Positions 1-7,656 of a stretch of DNA of 55,345 nt are shown piece by piece. The notes under the pieces were generated by a model. The model did not search any database and was not told the origin of the DNA. It saw only the letters and a program-made list of their open reading frames with translations. Position 1 is the stretch's first letter. Each line of letters starts with the position of its first letter. The translations under genes and the position numbers were made by a program. The stretch covers positions 1 to 55,345 of the forward strand of contig JAVVSK010000011.1 in the NCBI GenBank assembly GCA_036654235.1, given 5' to 3'. The DNA comes from JAVVSK01 sp036654235. Its GTDB lineage: Bacteria; Bacillota; Clostridia; Christensenellales; CAG-138.

Positions 1-204
1 AATTATCCGAAAAAACAAGATATTAATATGTTTGTAAAAAGTTAATCCTAACTACTCCTATATCCTCAAAATCGTCCGGAGTATCCTTGAAGATAGATGC
101 TGAGGGCTATCTTAATTTTAAAGCGAAGCTCCCTTATATTGATTTTTTTGATTTGGCTCATATACTATATGTTATAAAAATAATTTGATGTGAGGTAATA
201 AACT

Positions 205-430
205 ATGAAATTAAGAACAGAGAAAAACCCCAATATTTTTTAAGGCTTTTTACTATGAAAAACAATTGGCTGTTTTAGAACTGTTACGCAGTGGTGAATA
301 ATGCGCCTGTGTCTTGATAGACCAAATTGAGATTGCTCAATCCAATTGTCCTATCATATGAAAATTTTATGCTCCAGACTGTGTGAAAACGCGCGTTTAA
401 ATGCGGTATTTTTCTGCCAAACTTTATCCG
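205..430 (+). pseudogene. ArsR-family HTH regulator remnant
   Basis: A good ribosome-binding site (GAGGT at 192-196) precedes ATG 205. The reading then needs several frame changes to make sense. Pieces seen in order are an N-terminal stretch around YEKQLAVLELLRSGE, a TAA at about 300, then CACVLIDQIEIAQS, a further shift, and LSYHMKILC. These match the winged-helix core of ArsR-type metal-sensing repressors (the 'GE-CACVL ... LSHHMKIL' pattern). At least two frameshifts and one stop mean it cannot make a full protein. No arsenic or metal-transport gene is nearby, so its former target is unknown. The family call rests on motif memory and is moderately sure. Confidence 0.55.
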
Positions 431-450
431 GAAATGGTATAATGTAAGCA

Positions 451-493
451 ATAAAAACCAAATGGAGACGCTGACCAGCAACGACTCCATTTG
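451..493 (-). terminator. Rho-independent terminator of the zinc-ribbon operon
   Basis: A 9-bp perfect stem (459-467 with 485-493, CAAATGGAG/CTCCATTTG, 17-nt loop) is followed on the minus strand by GGTTTTTATT. It lies 30 bp after the stop of the last minus-strand operon gene, so it probably ends that transcript. Confidence 0.7.
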
Positions 494-522
494 CTCGAAC
501 CGCTTGATACAAACGGTTATAC

Positions 523-909
523 TTATTCTGGTTTTCCGCCACATGACCCGCAAAATTTAGTGCCGCAGGGATTTTCCGCACCACAGGCGGGACATTTCAC
601 GCTTGCCGCCGCTTGAGAAGCAGGGGCTGGCGACTGTTCACACTTGAGCGCCGCAATCTCCTTTCTGATGGCGGCGATGGCGGCTTGCGATGCTTTGATG
701 CCCTCGCACCACTCATGAATTTCGGTCTCCGTCTGCGCGCCGGTGGAATAGCGTTCCGAATAGAAATTTCCGATTCTCTCCTTCAGTCCCGCAATCGTCG
801 CTTCCTCCGCGCTGATTTTAGAGTTAAGGCGACCTTGCTCGATCATATTATTGGTTTTATCGGCGGCGGTTTTTGCCAGCTCACCGATTTTGTCAAAAAA
901 CTTTGCCAT
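523..909 (-). CDS. Small coiled-coil protein with C-terminal zinc ribbon
   Basis: The 128-aa protein starts at ATG 909, chosen because GAGGAA sits about 7 nt upstream; the longer open frame upstream belongs to the preceding broken gene. Residues 1-90 are predicted helical and coiled-coil, with many Ala, Lys and Glu and repeats such as KISAEEATIAGLKERI. The C-terminus carries a zinc-ribbon pair, CPAC ... FCGSCG, ending GGKPE. No catalytic motif is seen. It is the last gene of a minus-strand operon containing two other zinc-ribbon proteins, so it may be an adaptor or scaffold in the same membrane-associated assembly. The function is unknown. Confidence 0.75.
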   Translation of the reverse strand: MAKFFDKIGELAKTAADKTNNMIEQGRLNSKISAEEATIAGLKERIGNFYSERYSTGAQTETEIHEWCEGIKASQAAIAAIRKEIAALKCEQSPAPASQAAASVKCPACGAENPCGTKFCGSCGGKPE

Positions 910-935
910 CGTATGTTCCTCACTTTCGTTACAAG

Positions 936-1691
936 TTATTTTAGCGCCATCAAGTAAAAGAGATAGAGGGTAATCGCCCCCAATATAAACGGCGCAAATT
1001 TGACTAAGATGCGCAGGGGTTTGGGGAGCGGCTGTGTGACTTTGACTATTCTGGATTCTCGTTTCTCTTGGGTCAAAAAGGGGGGCGACCCACGCCTCGT
1101 CATACCGGGCAAGCTGTCTATCGTCCAACGAAAAGTCGGTACTGCTCTGTATGCTAGAGACTGATTTTTTGCCCTCATTGGAGAAATTATCCCGGTCGTA
1201 GTAAAGGGCTGTCAGAGCTACCATGGGAAACAGCGCATCTTCTATGGTGTAAATTTCGTAGCTATCCGGCATATCCCGGACAAAGTTGGTTTTCTCCACT
1301 AGCGCCACCTTACGTTCCTCTTTGCAAATGGGCAGTTTGATTCCCTGACTGCTGAGGTCCACATCATACATGGTGAACCTACGTCCCTCACGCTTGATGG
1401 TGTATAGGTTCTGAAGCCGGAGAGAAACACAGCGTTACCACCGATGTAGCCCTGCTTTTCATCACCCTTGTATAAGTCCATCACATCGTATTGCTTGACG
1501 GAAACCGCCCCTTGGAGGATGTTGCGCCGGAACGAATAATCGCAGTCGCTGTCGCGCATCCGCAGCGGAGTCATCAGTTCCTTTGATATGTAGTTGGACG
1601 AAACCTCAAACGCAGTCTGTCTGACCTCTAAAACAATATACTCAGCGGCATTGATTCCGGATTTCGTCTGTTGTACCTTTGCTCTGCGCAT
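936..1691 (-). pseudogene. LURP-one/Tubby-C-like protein, frameshifted
   Basis: Three overlapping minus-strand frames join into one protein. The first, from ATG 1691, reads to about NAVFLSGFRTYT. A shift near 1400 continues as IKREGRRFTMYDV and then KVALVEKTNFV, DSYEIYTIEDALFPM and VALTALYYDRDNF. A second shift near 1050-1090 gives KVTQPLPKPLRILVKF and a C-terminal hydrophobic segment ending LFYLMALK. The pattern 'vaxveK...dsYei...ed.l..vaLtal.yDrd' matches the LURP-one-related/scramblase-like Tubby C-terminal fold. The start lies 12 nt after the preceding operon gene's stop. The breaks could be real decay or base-calling errors; the well-kept sequence on both sides of each shift favours recent damage or error. 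The family call is an inference. Confidence 0.55.
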
Positions 1692-1703
1692 ACGTACTAT
1701 TTC

Positions 1704-2369
1704 CTAAACCTTCGTGCCACATTCGCCGCAGAAGCGCATTCCATCCGCGACCGTCGCGCCACACCCCGGACATTTTTTTGCCTGCAAATTGTAACCACAG
1801 TTTTGGCAGAACTTACCCGTACCGACGGGCATACCGCAGGCGGGACAGACGATAACTTTGCTCTCCAACTTGCCGCTCCACACAGTCTGTTCCGCTGCCG
1901 CTTCATCCAAATTACGCTGCATGGCCTGCGCCTTTGCTTTGGCAACGGCGGTGTTCTGCCGAGGGGCGCAGTCGGTACAGATCCCTTCCTCCTCATTAAA
2001 GCAGGAGGCGCACACCCAGCGGTGGCAGCCGTGGCAGCGATTGAAGTGCTGTTGTGCCTCGTTTTGCGCACGGATAAACGCCTGCTCATGTTCCTTCTGC
2101 CATTCGGCGCTCATTCCGTCGAATCGATCGGAGAGTATGTCTCCGCCACGCTCCAAAGAATAGCCAAGATTACCCAGCGCCCCGCCAAATAGACCGCCTA
2201 AAGCGCCCGCTCCCCGCGCCAAACCGCGCAGTCCCCGATTCTTCTTTGATGTTTCCGACTCCACAAAACCGGTCTTGTAGCCGTCGTTACATAAGTCGCA
2301 ATAAAAGGTAAATTGAAAACCGGCCTCGGTACTGTTGTCCTCGTAATTCCGGGTAAATGCCGTCATCAT
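1704..2369 (-). CDS. Zinc-ribbon protein with central Gly-rich segment
   Basis: This 221-aa protein starts at ATG 2369, supported by GGAGGG 8 nt upstream; the longer open frame would overlap the upstream gene. An N-terminal YCDLCNDG knuckle is followed by a Gly/Ala/Leu-rich stretch (RGLARGAGALGGLFGG) that could be membrane-interacting. A Cys/His cluster follows (CHGCHRW, CASCF, CTDC). The C-terminus has a double zinc ribbon: CPAC, CQNC, CPGC, CGEC. Many such CxxC pairs suggest structural zinc sites rather than catalysis. It sits 17 nt downstream of another zinc-ribbon gene and 12 nt upstream of the LURP-one-like gene, so co-expression is likely. The function is unknown. Confidence 0.75.
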   Translation of the reverse strand: MMTAFTRNYEDNSTEAGFQFTFYCDLCNDGYKTGFVESETSKKNRGLRGLARGAGALGGLFGGALGNLGYSLERGGDILSDRFDGMSAEWQKEHEQAFIRAQNEAQQHFNRCHGCHRWVCASCFNEEEGICTDCAPRQNTAVAKAKAQAMQRNLDEAAAEQTVWSGKLESKVIVCPACGMPVGTGKFCQNCGYNLQAKKCPGCGATVADGMRFCGECGTKV

Positions 2370-2386
2370 AATAAAATCCCTCCAAT

Positions 2387-2710
2387 CTAAAGTTTTTTCC
2401 CGCAGGCGGTGCATTTGGTATTTTCAAAAAACTGCATCTCGCCGCAGCGGGGATTCGAACACTGTTTCAGCAAACTCATGCCGCACTCGTCGCATTTCTC
2501 GCCCACAAAGGTCTGCTTTCCGCATTTGGGACAGGTAATATGAAGCGATCTGCCGCAGCTGGAACAGAGCATATCTTCCCGACTCATCTCCCGAAAACAA
2601 GTGGGACAAAGATCAACAAAAGGAGCTCGGCTGCCGCATTTGGGGCAAAACCGACTGTCCTGCGCGATCATTGTGCCGCAATGCCTGCATGGTTCTTTGT
2701 AAACTGCCAT
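2387..2710 (-). CDS. Tetra zinc-ribbon protein
   Basis: The 107-aa protein starts at ATG 2710, set by AGGAGGT 7 nt upstream. It consists almost entirely of zinc knuckles: CRHC, CPKC, CPTC, CSSC, CPKC, CDEC, CSNPRC and CTAC. That is eight Cys pairs, enough for four zinc ribbons in tandem. There is no signal peptide or membrane segment. The gene lies 12 nt after the DUF4870-type membrane protein gene and 17 nt before the next zinc-ribbon gene. A role in protein-protein or nucleic-acid binding is typical of such arrays; nothing here says which. Confidence 0.8.
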   Translation of the reverse strand: MAVYKEPCRHCGTMIAQDSRFCPKCGSRAPFVDLCPTCFREMSREDMLCSSCGRSLHITCPKCGKQTFVGEKCDECGMSLLKQCSNPRCGEMQFFENTKCTACGKKL

Positions 2711-2722
2711 GAAGCGCACCTC

Positions 2723-3190
2723 CTATTTCTGCCATATGCGGAGGAGCAGCTTTTCGGTCATGCCGCCGATGATGGGAATATGAGTTTCCTTATATTTGTA
2801 AGCGCCGATCATGGCAATGATGGCGAACAGCAAAATGACCAGCGAGATAGCGGAGGTCACCAAACCGACGATCCCTGCGAAACCAGCGGCGGCGTAGTAG
2901 GTAGCCGTGCTGAGAGAACCAACGCCCAAAATGCCGCCCAACACCACCGATATCAAGAGGGAAAGCACGGCGCTGACCATATGGAGGATAAAGGACTGCA
3001 TAGCGTGAAAGCGCACCAGCTTGCTTTGCTTTTCCATAAAGAACAGAACCAGCGGAATAAGCCATGCCACATAGCGCACAACGGGAATCCATGCGATGAC
3101 CACCGGGACGATGTAGCACAAAAGCACCATGATGTTGGCGTTCAAATTGCCAATAGAAGATTTGTGTGCAGAATAAATTTCGTTTTTCAT
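2723..3190 (-). CDS. DUF4870/Tic20-like membrane protein
   Basis: The 155-aa protein starts at ATG 3190 with AAGGAG 9 nt upstream. Hydrophobic segments lie around residues 20-50, 75-95 and 105-130. The sequence KLVRFHAMQSFILH matches the characteristic 'vrfHalQsl' signature of DUF4870 (Tic20-like) small membrane proteins. It lies in the middle of the minus-strand operon, with 15 nt to the preceding lipoprotein gene and a 12-nt gap to the next zinc-ribbon gene. The biochemical role of DUF4870 is not established. Its pairing with zinc ribbons and a LURP-one-like protein suggests a membrane complex. Confidence 0.8.
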   Translation of the reverse strand: MKNEIYSAHKSSIGNLNANIMVLLCYIVPVVIAWIPVVRYVAWLIPLVLFFMEKQSKLVRFHAMQSFILHMVSAVLSLLISVVLGGILGVGSLSTATYYAAAGFAGIVGLVTSAISLVILLFAIIAMIGAYKYKETHIPIIGGMTEKLLLRIWQK

Positions 3191-3205
3191 GCTTAGCTAC
3201 TCCTT

Positions 3206-3490
3206 TTAATAGATAAAAATTGAAAACTCTGTTCCGATTGCAACATTGGTCAGAAAGCAGGCAACCGTGCGTTCTCCATAGCGGAAGATGATCTCCCTTT
3301 CGTAGCCGTTCTCATCGGCGCTTTTTTCATCCAGTGCTGCCATTGCCTTTTCTGTCGGATTTGTGGCTGGCTTGCTGCTCTCTTTACTTGCTGACGGTCT
3401 ACTAACAATCTGTATGTTGGCATTTTGACCTGCACACCCAGCCAGCATTAGAAGACCAAGGGTAAGGACAAAAAATAGGGTTTGCTTCAT
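3206..3490 (-). CDS. Small lipoprotein
   Basis: The 94-aa protein starts at ATG 3490, supported by GGGAGG a few nt upstream. It has a lipoprotein signal peptide with a hydrophobic core and a lipobox LAGC around residue 18, then a Ser/Lys/Pro-rich linker. A short C-terminal segment includes REIIFRYGERTVACFLTN. It is 13 nt downstream of the larger Ig-like lipoprotein gene and likely co-transcribed. No recognised domain follows the lipobox. Confidence 0.75.
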   Translation of the reverse strand: MKQTLFFVLTLGLLMLAGCAGQNANIQIVSRPSASKESSKPATNPTEKAMAALDEKSADENGYEREIIFRYGERTVACFLTNVAIGTEFSIFIY

Positions 3491-3503
3491 ATTTCCACCT
3501 CCC

Positions 3504-4643
3504 TTATACCAATGGGCGCTTTGTGAGCATCCCCTCGACCCAATTCCGGTTAAAGCCATCCCTTGCCATTAGCGGAAAGGTAAGTACCGCGTCCCCGGAG
3601 GGATAAATGCATATGGTGTATGCTTGGGCGCTGCTTTCTGCCGCGCCGAAAGGAGCCGTGATGGACTGTCCCATTGCCTCCATGGTCATGGTGCCGCTGA
3701 TGGTCACCATACCGCTGACCTCGTCCAGCACCATCATACTGCCGGGAAACAGGTCTGAGATGGGAATCGGAAGCTGCTGCGTCACCGATCGATCTTTCTC
3801 TGGAATATGCCCGATCATGACTTCGTGGTAGGCGGCATTGTCCATTGCGGTTACCTCAACCGTAACGGGTGTCTCCTGCAAGCCTTCATCGTTTTCGGTG
3901 TAATCCGTGAGCTTGCCGCCCTCGTCGGTTATTTGTTCATTCATCACCTTGATAAAATGTTCTTTATCTATGTCTGCGTCGCCGCTGAAGATTCCGGTGT
4001 AGCTGCCAATGCCTGTTTTACCGCCTTGCTTTTCGGCCTTAAAAGAGATTGTCACATCCACAATCAGCGGAAGGTCATCGTTGGTAACGATGGTGGCATA
4101 GGTTTCGTCAAACTCCAGTGTCCAGACGAATTCATCCGACTCCGGGATTTTAGCCACATCCGTTACGTCGGGCGGCAGTTCGATGGGTGGTTCACCCGGT
4201 TCGCCACTCTTCGGTGGTTGCGGGGGATTTTCACCGTCGCCCTTGATCGGCTTTGTAGAAAAAATCACCGTGCGGCAATCTTCCTCCACCAGCACCGTAC
4301 AAGCGGCGCTTTTGCGCCCCGATGTCACCGTGACCGTACATTCGCCGGGGGCTTTGGCAATAATCTTGCCGCTATCGTCCACTGTGGCGACCGCTTCATC
4401 GCTGGATTCCCATGTTGCGCAAGCGCCTTCCGGAGACAGGGTTGCTTTCAACTTCAGTTCCCGACCTATCGGCAGATTGACCGCTGCCGGGTAGAGGGAC
4501 AAAGTTTCTGTGTCGGCGGTTGTTGTTTGGTTGTTTTGTGGCTGACCACTCTCCGTCGCCGTCTGTTGTTTCGGTGGGAAACCTCCACAGCCGGACAGCA
4601 GCAGAAGCACCACTGCCAGCAAAATTGCAAGTTGTTTTTTCAT
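3504..4643 (-). CDS. Lipoprotein with bacterial Ig-like (Big_2) domain
   Basis: The 379-aa protein starts at ATG 4643, with AGGAGA about 6 nt upstream. Residues 1-20 form a lipoprotein signal ending in LLLSGC. Residues 40-115 fit a Big_2-type Ig-like fold: PIGRELKLKATLSPEG, then WESSDEAVATVDDSGKI and GECTVTV. A Pro/Gly-rich linker (PPQPPKSGEPGEPP) separates it from a C-terminal domain of about 200 residues that I do not recognise. It is exported and membrane-anchored, and adhesion or envelope binding is usual for Big_2 proteins. The upstream neighbour in the operon is truncated. Confidence 0.75.
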   Translation of the reverse strand: MKKQLAILLAVVLLLLSGCGGFPPKQQTATESGQPQNNQTTTADTETLSLYPAAVNLPIGRELKLKATLSPEGACATWESSDEAVATVDDSGKIIAKAPGECTVTVTSGRKSAACTVLVEEDCRTVIFSTKPIKGDGENPPQPPKSGEPGEPPIELPPDVTDVAKIPESDEFVWTLEFDETYATIVTNDDLPLIVDVTISFKAEKQGGKTGIGSYTGIFSGDADIDKEHFIKVMNEQITDEGGKLTDYTENDEGLQETPVTVEVTAMDNAAYHEVMIGHIPEKDRSVTQQLPIPISDLFPGSMMVLDEVSGMVTISGTMTMEAMGQSITAPFGAAESSAQAYTICIYPSGDAVLTFPLMARDGFNRNWVEGMLTKRPLV

Positions 4644-4653
4644 CTCGAATCTC

Positions 4654-5160
4654 CTATTCCACAACAATGCTCATGTAGGCAATTTCCACGGTACCGTCGT
4701 TGATGCGCAGATCATAGATGCCGGCCGACTCCGGAATTGTCAGGGCAAATTTCCCGTTTTCCAGCACGGATAGGTATTCATAATCGGTATCATAGGTGTC
4801 GTTGCGCTCATCGTTGCCGTGGGGAACACCGGAGGGAACAATGCCAATCCACGCCTCGTCACCAAAGCCTTCGGCATCCAGCTTGCCAATGATTTCTGCA
4901 TTGTCACCGACCTTGTATTCGGTTTTGTCAAGTGTCAACCCATTTATCTTGAGGGCGCTGGCGGTTTTGAGCCGTATCAGCTCTCCAATTTTGATTTCGG
5001 CCTCCGCAGCCAGCGGAACAAAGGCAAGCTCAACCGCTGTATCGGACTGATAATCATTAAATACCCGAATTTCATAGTCCCAGAAATTTGAGGGCATTGC
5101 CCATTCGCCATCTGTTCCATATAAGCGATCATCGGAGGAAACGGCGTTCTTTCCCCTTGT
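4654..5160 (-). pseudogene. 5'-truncated hypothetical protein
   Basis: A minus-strand frame ends 10 nt before the Ig-like lipoprotein start. About 165 residues look coding, including NFWDYEIRVFNDYQSD, a beta-rich middle and LTIPESAGIYDLRIND near the end. Toward its 5' end the frame runs into sequence that clearly codes, on the other strand, for a LuxR-type sensor (from about 5156). No start with a ribosome-binding site is present, so the N-terminus is missing. The C-terminal part looks like an extracytoplasmic beta-sandwich, but I do not recognise a family. Confidence 0.6.
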
Positions 5161-6190
5161 GATGAAAACCGCCGACGCAAACCCCAATTTGCCCTGCTCC
5201 CGGCTCTATTACTGGACACCAAGGCTGTTGCTTTCCGGCAACAGCGAAGCGGGGCTACTTTTGTGCGTTCCTCTCATCGGAGGAGACGGAACGGTTTATG
5301 GGGTCTGCGGCTTCGAGGTGTCCGCCATGCAGTTCAAGCAGTCCCACAGTCCGGACAATTCCATCTACACTCGCGTTTTTTCAGCGTTGGCACCCTGCGA
5401 GGAAAAGGAGTTGCTTTTGGATCAGGGGCTTTTGGCCGGAAACACTTATCTCAATAGTACGCCGAGTGGAAGCGATCCGATGATTGGAAATGAAAGCGGC
5501 GGCATGACGCGCTACCAAACTCAAGAGCAGAAAAATTACGGAGGCATGCACCGCGTCGTTTCACTTTATCCGGCTGATTCACCTTATCAGGAATACCGCT
5601 GGGCTGCTATTGTTATGGCGCCGGAGGAAGATTTGGAGTTAATTGCGCACGAGGGCGCTCTCGGACTGCGAATCGGAATTGGTCTTTTGTGCGCGTTCAG
5701 TCTGCTGATGGCGGCACTCATCAGCCGCCGCTATATTTCCCCTGTACTCTCCACCTTGGCGGCCATCAAGAGCTGAGGGAACTATGCTGCCCTGCCCAAA
5801 ACACAGTATGCAGAAATCAACGACCTTCTGGAGTTTTTGGCAAGTCAGGATGAAGCGGCAAGCACCGCTTTGGCCAAAGCAGCGGCCAAGTCGGGAAGCG
5901 CAGAGCGGGGATGTGGTTTCATCGACCCGGAAGCATACCGGCATTTTCTGGAGCAGCTTGAAACCCTGTCCCCCGCTGAACGCCGGGTATTCAATTTGTA
6001 TATGCAGGATCGGAAAGCCGGTGAGATTGCGGAGGAGCTGCATATTTCAATCAACACGGTCAAATATCACAACGGCAATATCTATGGCAAACTGGAAGTA
6101 GGTTCTCGCAAGGAACTTTTTGGATACATCCGATATATGCGCCGTCAGCAAAAGGAAGAGGAAGGAAAGCATGGTGGACAAACTGACTGA
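5156..6190 (+). pseudogene. Membrane sensor-LuxR regulator, truncated, in-frame TGA
   Basis: One continuous frame reads an extracytoplasmic Cache-like sensor (YYWTPRLLLSG, VPLIGGDGTVYGVCGFEVS), a transmembrane helix (IGIGLLCAFSLLMAALI) and the linker ISPVLSTLAAIKS. A TGA at 5774-5776 interrupts it, then the same frame resumes with GNYAALPKTQYAEI. It ends in a LuxR-type HTH with LSPAERRVFNLY, EIAEELHISINTVKYH and a C-terminal GSRKELF. Both the sensor and the DNA-binding parts are well kept, so only the stop and the missing N-terminus make it a pseudogene. The 5' break coincides with the truncated minus-strand gene at about 5155. Whether the TGA is biological or a base error cannot be told here. 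Confidence 0.7.
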
Positions 6191-6475
6191 CCGGGTGCGC
6201 CGGATTATTTCATAGAAAGTCATCACCCAAGCGGGAGTTTGCGGGGTGCATCGGCGTAGGAGAAACATACATCTATGTCCTAACTGGAGGCTGGGCGTAA
6301 AAACCAGCTCAATCGGAATATCTTTCCCGCGTTGACCAAGGGTCATCGGCATGGAGTTCGGATATGGATTCTGTACGGTGAAGTTGTGGAAACTTCAACT
6401 TAGAAGCTTCGGCAAGCCACGTTGGATCAACTTGAAAAGCTCTCCGCCGAAACGACTTTCTCAAAACTTTAGAGC
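6171..6475 (+). pseudogene. XRE-family HTH regulator remnant
   Basis: ATG 6171 follows GGAAGG and overlaps the LuxR gene's end. It opens as MVDKLTDRVRRIIS, then stops at TAG 6213. Shifting frame gives KREFAGCIGVGETYIYVLTGG, the helix-turn-helix of an XRE/Cro-type regulator. Later pieces IWILYGE and LDQLEKLSAETTF match the 'WLLtGEG' linker and C-terminal end of such regulators. Several stops and frameshifts make it non-functional. It may once have been co-transcribed with the LuxR sensor. Confidence 0.5.
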
Positions 6476-6771
6476 AAAACTAATAGACATAGATAGGCAC
6501 AAGGGGCTGTTGTCACGGCAGAGCTATCCGTGTAGATGAAGGTTATAGGCAGATTCTTTTTTCCCGCATAGTTGACCGTTATCCCGATGCCGAAGGAGCA
6601 TTGCTCTGCAATGTAGTCTGGATAGTCAACCCTCATTTGCACAAAAAAAAAATATCGGCAAGAGCGAAATATAATCAGGAGCAAGGGTTGGTTTCAACTG
6701 TGTTTTTATGTACTCGGCAAACAAGTTTTTGTTGAGTGTACCCCTAAAAACAAGGGGGCACATCTCGTCGT
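6476..6771. other. Unassigned decayed stretch
   Basis: No intact gene is seen. One plus-strand frame shows protein-like text (GYRQILFSRIVDRYPDAEG then ALLCNVVWIVNPHLHK) before an A-run at 6644-6653, but it has no start and I cannot assign it. A short imperfect stem (CCCCT/AGGGG) lies near 6740. It is probably decayed coding DNA between the regulator remnants and the transposase scrap. Confidence 0.3.
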
Positions 6772-7145
6772 TTAAGCGAATAGTAGATAAGATTGATTTT
6801 CTTTCAAATCGTGCATCTTTGCCCCTTCTTTGATACGCTTAGTTGTGAATGATAATCCGTGATTTCTTGAATATGCAAGGTTTAAAGAGGATTCATCAAG
6901 AAAAACCAATTTAAAAATATCAATTGTTTTTATCGCTTCGGAGAACTCCTGCCGTTCTTTTTGGATATTTTCACGGTCTTTTCCGGCGTTTATCTGGTTC
7001 ACTTTCTAAAAGCGATGTAATTTCTTCCCACTTCTCAGATGTCAAAATCGGTTGTCGACCGGGATATGGCGGGGGCAAATAACTACCAGTTTTACGATAC
7101 AGTCTCCAAATAGTTGTCACGGAACGTTCGCTGTTTCGGATTCGC
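6772..7145 (-). mobile_element. IS630-family transposase remnant
   Basis: Reading the minus strand from about 7145, an HTH-like segment (RSVTTIWRLYRKTGSYLP, then PGRQPILTSEKWEEI and LLESEPD) resembles the N-terminus of IS630-family transposases. A frame change then leads to ENIQKERQEFSEAIKTIDI and LVFLDESSLNLAYSR, the first catalytic Asp region of the DDE domain, before the frame ends at 6772. The region between HTH and DDE is mostly deleted and the C-terminal half is absent, so it is inactive. Confidence 0.65.
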
Positions 7146-7284
7146 CCATTTCTTCAAGAGATCGGCTATCATAGTAGCGCAAGAAAACGCGAAAGCTTTT
7201 TTGATACTCTTTTTCTGTCGCCGATGAAAGTCCGCGCAAGGTCGCTTCTTCCGTTGTTTTTGCAATAATTTCTTCGTTGATCAT
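7117..7284 (-). pseudogene. Tyrosine-recombinase N-terminal-like fragment
   Basis: A 55-codon frame starts at ATG 7284 and includes TEEATLRGLSSATEKEYQK and FRVFLRYYDSRSLEEM. This resembles the SAM-like core-binding domain of phage-type integrases ('LRGLSxxTxxxYxxxLxxFLxYY'). It stops at 7117 and overlaps the IS630 HTH read in another frame. No catalytic Arg/His/Tyr region follows. It could instead be the degenerate start of the transposase; the assignment is tentative. Confidence 0.4.
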
Positions 7285-7342
7285 AATTGTTCCGACTACC
7301 TTAAAACGATTTCTCTTTCGACATATTTCTATTTTAAAGGAA

Positions 7343-7379
7343 AGCTAAAAAAAGAAAAGCTACCCGATTACGGGTAGCT
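7343..7379 (-). terminator. Strong hairpin with minus-strand T-run
   Basis: A perfect 9-bp stem (7358-7366 with 7371-7379, AGCTACCCG/CGGGTAGCT, loop ATTA) is followed on the minus strand by TTTTCTTTTTTT. It has the form of a rho-independent terminator reading leftward, yet no minus-strand gene lies just upstream of it. It may be left from a lost gene or shield the region from antisense transcripts. Confidence 0.6.
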
Positions 7380-7581
7380 AATATTGAGGCACAGACGGTG
7401 GACATGTAGACCACTGCGGCATCAGTTTTGTGCTATTTATAGTGTATTATCTTTACCATGACTTGCGATATTATTTATTGTCATTGGATTGAGCGCGTTT
7501 CCAAGGCGTTTGTCTTTCTATATGTTATTATAGAATCCAACTTAATTGCAGAGCAAATAATATTATCGTTGGTAAAACGTC

Positions 7582-7610
7582 TTTTCACAAGTATTGAAAT
7601 ATGCTATAAT
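7582..7610 (+). promoter_or_regulatory. Sigma-A-type promoter of the molybdenum-hydroxylase operon
   Basis: A -35-like TTTTCA (7582-7587) and a consensus -10 TATAAT (7605-7610) are 17 bp apart, 47 nt before the TTG start at 7657. The gene-free stretch 7380-7580 upstream contains no operator repeat or riboswitch that I could recognise; in particular no purine-riboswitch core was seen. Confidence 0.6.
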
Positions 7611-7656
7611 GCTAAAATGGAGTAAGGTATAAAAAAAGAAAGGCGGAGCGAATCCT

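Noticed and set aside
284..584. Two minus-strand open frames at the left edge
   Set aside because: They have no ribosome-binding site or family resemblance and lie over the decayed ArsR reading and the operon terminator.
2540..3196. Plus-strand open frame of 218 codons
   Set aside because: It is antisense to the zinc-ribbon and DUF4870 genes, which have clear starts and family motifs.
3807..4703. Long plus-strand open frame of 298 codons
   Set aside because: It is the shadow of the Ig-like lipoprotein on the other strand; the product is Cys/Arg/His-rich without any motif or start signal.
7380..7656. Possible purine riboswitch before the molybdenum-hydroxylase operon
   Set aside because: The conserved purine-aptamer core and its paired loops are not found; only a promoter is supported.
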